Shown here: positions 51,926-52,792 of the stretch, in pieces | Layout of the letters: every line of letters begins with the position of its first letter | Numbering within the stretch: the stretch's first letter is position 1 | Assembly (NCBI GenBank): GCA_934539245.1 | Contig: CAKTCK010000014.1 | Coordinates: 1-52,792 of the forward strand | Reading direction: 5' to 3' | DNA from: an uncultured Faecalibacterium sp. | GTDB lineage: Bacteria > Bacillota > Clostridia > Oscillospirales > Ruminococcaceae | Length of the DNA: 52,792 nt | The notes under the pieces: generated by a model | The model's database searches: none | The model's input: the letters and a program-made list of their open reading frames with translations, nothing else | Told to the model about the DNA's origin: nothing | Translations under genes and position numbers: made by a program

Positions 51926-51971
51926 CCGCTTAAAAGCCCCACTGGAGCTTTCATTGCTGCGCAGCCGCGGC
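51926..51971. repeat. dispersed repeat, second copy of the unit at 2741
   Basis: Reverse complement of this stretch matches 2741-2786: both run GCCGCGG, GC-rich bases, AGCAAT, then a GCCCCAGTGGGGC-like palindrome and TTTTAAGCGG. In 51671-52538 (868 bp) I find no convincing gene, only repeats, hairpins and terminators. Confidence 0.65.
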
Positions 51972-51995
51972 ATTCTCATTTCCAAAGAGTCAAAA

Positions 51996-52219
51996 CCACC
52001 GGCTGAGCCGGTGGCTTGAGTAAGCCCTAGAAGGGCACTTTACTAGCAAAGCCCCTGCAAGGGGCCACGAGCAAGCCTCTTTCATCTGCATTACCTGCCC
52101 TACCGCTCTAACGAGCTATGTTGCAAAATGCATCTTCTAGGATGACAATTTCTTTGTCGTCTCGCTTCGCTCGAATCTTATAGCTAAAGCATTTTCTACT
52201 CCACCAGCGGAGCTGGTGG
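51996..52219 (+). other. structured non-coding segment bounded by two related hairpins
   Basis: CCACCGGC-TGA-GCCGGTGG (51996-52014) is followed at once by GCCCT-AGA-AGGGC (52024-52036) and GCCCC-TGCAA-GGGGC (52051-52065). After 135 bp a near-copy of the first hairpin, CCACCAGC-GGA-GCTGGTGG, lies at 52201-52219. Such subterminal hairpins recall ends of IS200/IS605-type elements or their small derivatives, but no transposase remains. A structured RNA is the alternative. Confidence 0.45.
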
Positions 52220-52248
52220 TTGTCGCTCGCTCAAGCTACCCAAAACAA

Positions 52249-52292
52249 AAAAATCCGAACCCTTCTCCTATTGAGAAAGGGTTCGGATTTTC
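52249..52292 (+). terminator. terminator-like hairpin
   Basis: AAATCCGAACCCTT, 11-nt loop, AAGGGTTCGGATTTT. A-run before and T-run after, so it can act both ways. It closes the structured segment. Confidence 0.75.
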
Positions 52293-52460
52293 ATTGTTTG
52301 GTGCGAGTAGTGATACAGAACTTTTCAAAAACCATCGTAGTACAATTTGTTTTCGAGGTCATCGGATAGCAACTTGCTTGTATCGCACCCCGATGGGTAG
52401 CTGTGTTTGAAATCCAGTTGCCTTTTATATACCACACAACCTAAAAATTATCAAGTACGC

Positions 52461-52510
52461 GCAGCGTTCACTTCTCCCGTCACCGGGAGCAAATGGACGC
52501 TGCTTTTTTT
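52461..52510 (+). terminator. two-stem terminator before the mobile-element gene
   Basis: GCAGCGT ... CTCCCG-TCA-CGGGAG ... ACGCTGC then TTTTTTT. It ends 29 bp before the next start codon, so it either insulates that gene or attenuates it. Confidence 0.75.
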
Positions 52511-52538
52511 GTTTGCAACGAAAGGAGGCATCCGTGAA

Positions 52539-52792
52539 ATGGCAGTATTTCGGGTAGAAAAGAACAGCGGCTACACGGTCATGTCAAACCACCACCTGCG
52601 GAACCGGGCCTTGTCCCTGAAAGCCAAAGGCTTACTCTCCCAAATGCTCTCCCTGCCGGAAGATTGGGACTACACCCTGCAAGGGCTGGCCCGTATCAAC
52701 CGGGAAAGCATCGATGCGATACGGCAGGCTATCCGGGAACTGGAACAGGCAGGCTACATCCAGCGTTCCAGAGAACGGGACGAGAAAGGACG
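52539..52792 (+). CDS. replication-initiator/helix-turn-helix protein of an integrative element (partial)
   Basis: The first 84 codons of a gene cut by the window edge. The product begins MAVFRVEKNSGYTVMSNHHL and continues with KAKGLLSQMLSLPEDWDYTL and a winged-helix segment ESIDAIRQAIRELEQAGYIQR. This N-terminal HTH domain is typical of replication-initiator or replisome-organiser proteins encoded on conjugative elements and phages of Clostridia (recognised from memory). AAAGGAGG lies 10 nt before the ATG. Codon choice is a little different from the house-keeping genes. It suggests that an integrated element starts near 52.4 kb, 0.8 kb past tRNA-Leu; no integrase or attachment repeat is visible in the window. 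Confidence 0.8.
   Translation, partial: MAVFRVEKNSGYTVMSNHHLRNRALSLKAKGLLSQMLSLPEDWDYTLQGLARINRESIDAIRQAIRELEQAGYIQRSRERDEKG

Overview
The window reads as chromosome of a fairly GC-rich (roughly 55-60 %) low-branching Firmicute of the Clostridia class. Canonical sigma-A promoters (TTGACA-17-TATAAT types), strong Shine-Dalgarno sites, T-box leaders, an L10 leader, zinc-type L33 and gene content and order together suggest Oscillospiraceae/Ruminococcaceae, most likely Faecalibacterium or a close relative. This assignment is an inference from memory of family features, not a database match.

Layout. 0-2.6 kb: tail of an HD-type phosphohydrolase and a large REC/HD-GYP/GGDEF cyclic-di-GMP protein. 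2.8-9.4 kb: a division and wall cluster, with ftsW-murA-ftsZ-coiled-coil gene on the minus strand and a divergent class B PBP (ftsI type). 9.4-11.3 kb: xpt and a patatin-like phospholipase. 11.4-15 kb: the transcription/translation block rpmG-secE-nusG-rplK-rplA, then rplJ-rplL with its own promoter and L10 leader. 15.2-20.8 kb: ddl-murI-ywiB-like-argS, then dusB. 20.8-24 kb: a YfbR-like HD nucleotidase and a YfhO-type membrane protein. 24-28.2 kb: a tryptophan T-box leader driving an ABC importer (trpXYZ type) plus a HAD phosphatase. 28.2-29.8 kb: divergent GntR/FCD and Fur-family regulators. 29.8-31.7 kb: an asparagine T-box and asnB. 32.1-37.1 kb: leucine T-box and leuACDB on the minus strand. 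37.3-40.1 kb: ftsH and a small secreted repeat protein. 40.3-42 kb: metY behind a 5' leader that has a small Cys-containing ORF and an attenuator-like terminator. 42.3-46.3 kb: an FtsX-type permease with its ATPase. 46.5-48.4 kb: a Tat-type secreted tandem alpha/beta-hydrolase. 48.7-51.3 kb: a divergent PRPP synthetase and a second REC/HD-GYP protein. 51.6 kb: tRNA-Leu(CAA). 51.7-52.8 kb: relic-like structured DNA, then the start of a mobile-element replication protein.

Common threads. Amino-acid supply is controlled by RNA switches: three T-boxes whose specifier triplets (TGG, AAC, CTG) each match the downstream genes and sit exactly 6 nt before a GAG, plus a possible peptide-coupled attenuator before metY. 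Intergenic DNA carries at least two families of small repeats: a roughly 110-bp element with conserved flanks (CTCCCGTGAAAA at one end, GCGCGCATTTCAAATC at the other) around a stem whose sequence differs in every copy, and a MITE-like element with AACCCTCTCAG termini. No CRISPR array, rRNA or complete insertion sequence was seen.

The best candidates for something not yet described are the metY leader (41.6-41.9 kb), the variable-stem repeat family, the structured segment at 52.0-52.2 kb next to the mobile-element border, and several unassigned proteins: the coiled-coil gene after ftsZ, the secreted three-repeat protein, and the hydrolase with a degenerate first half.
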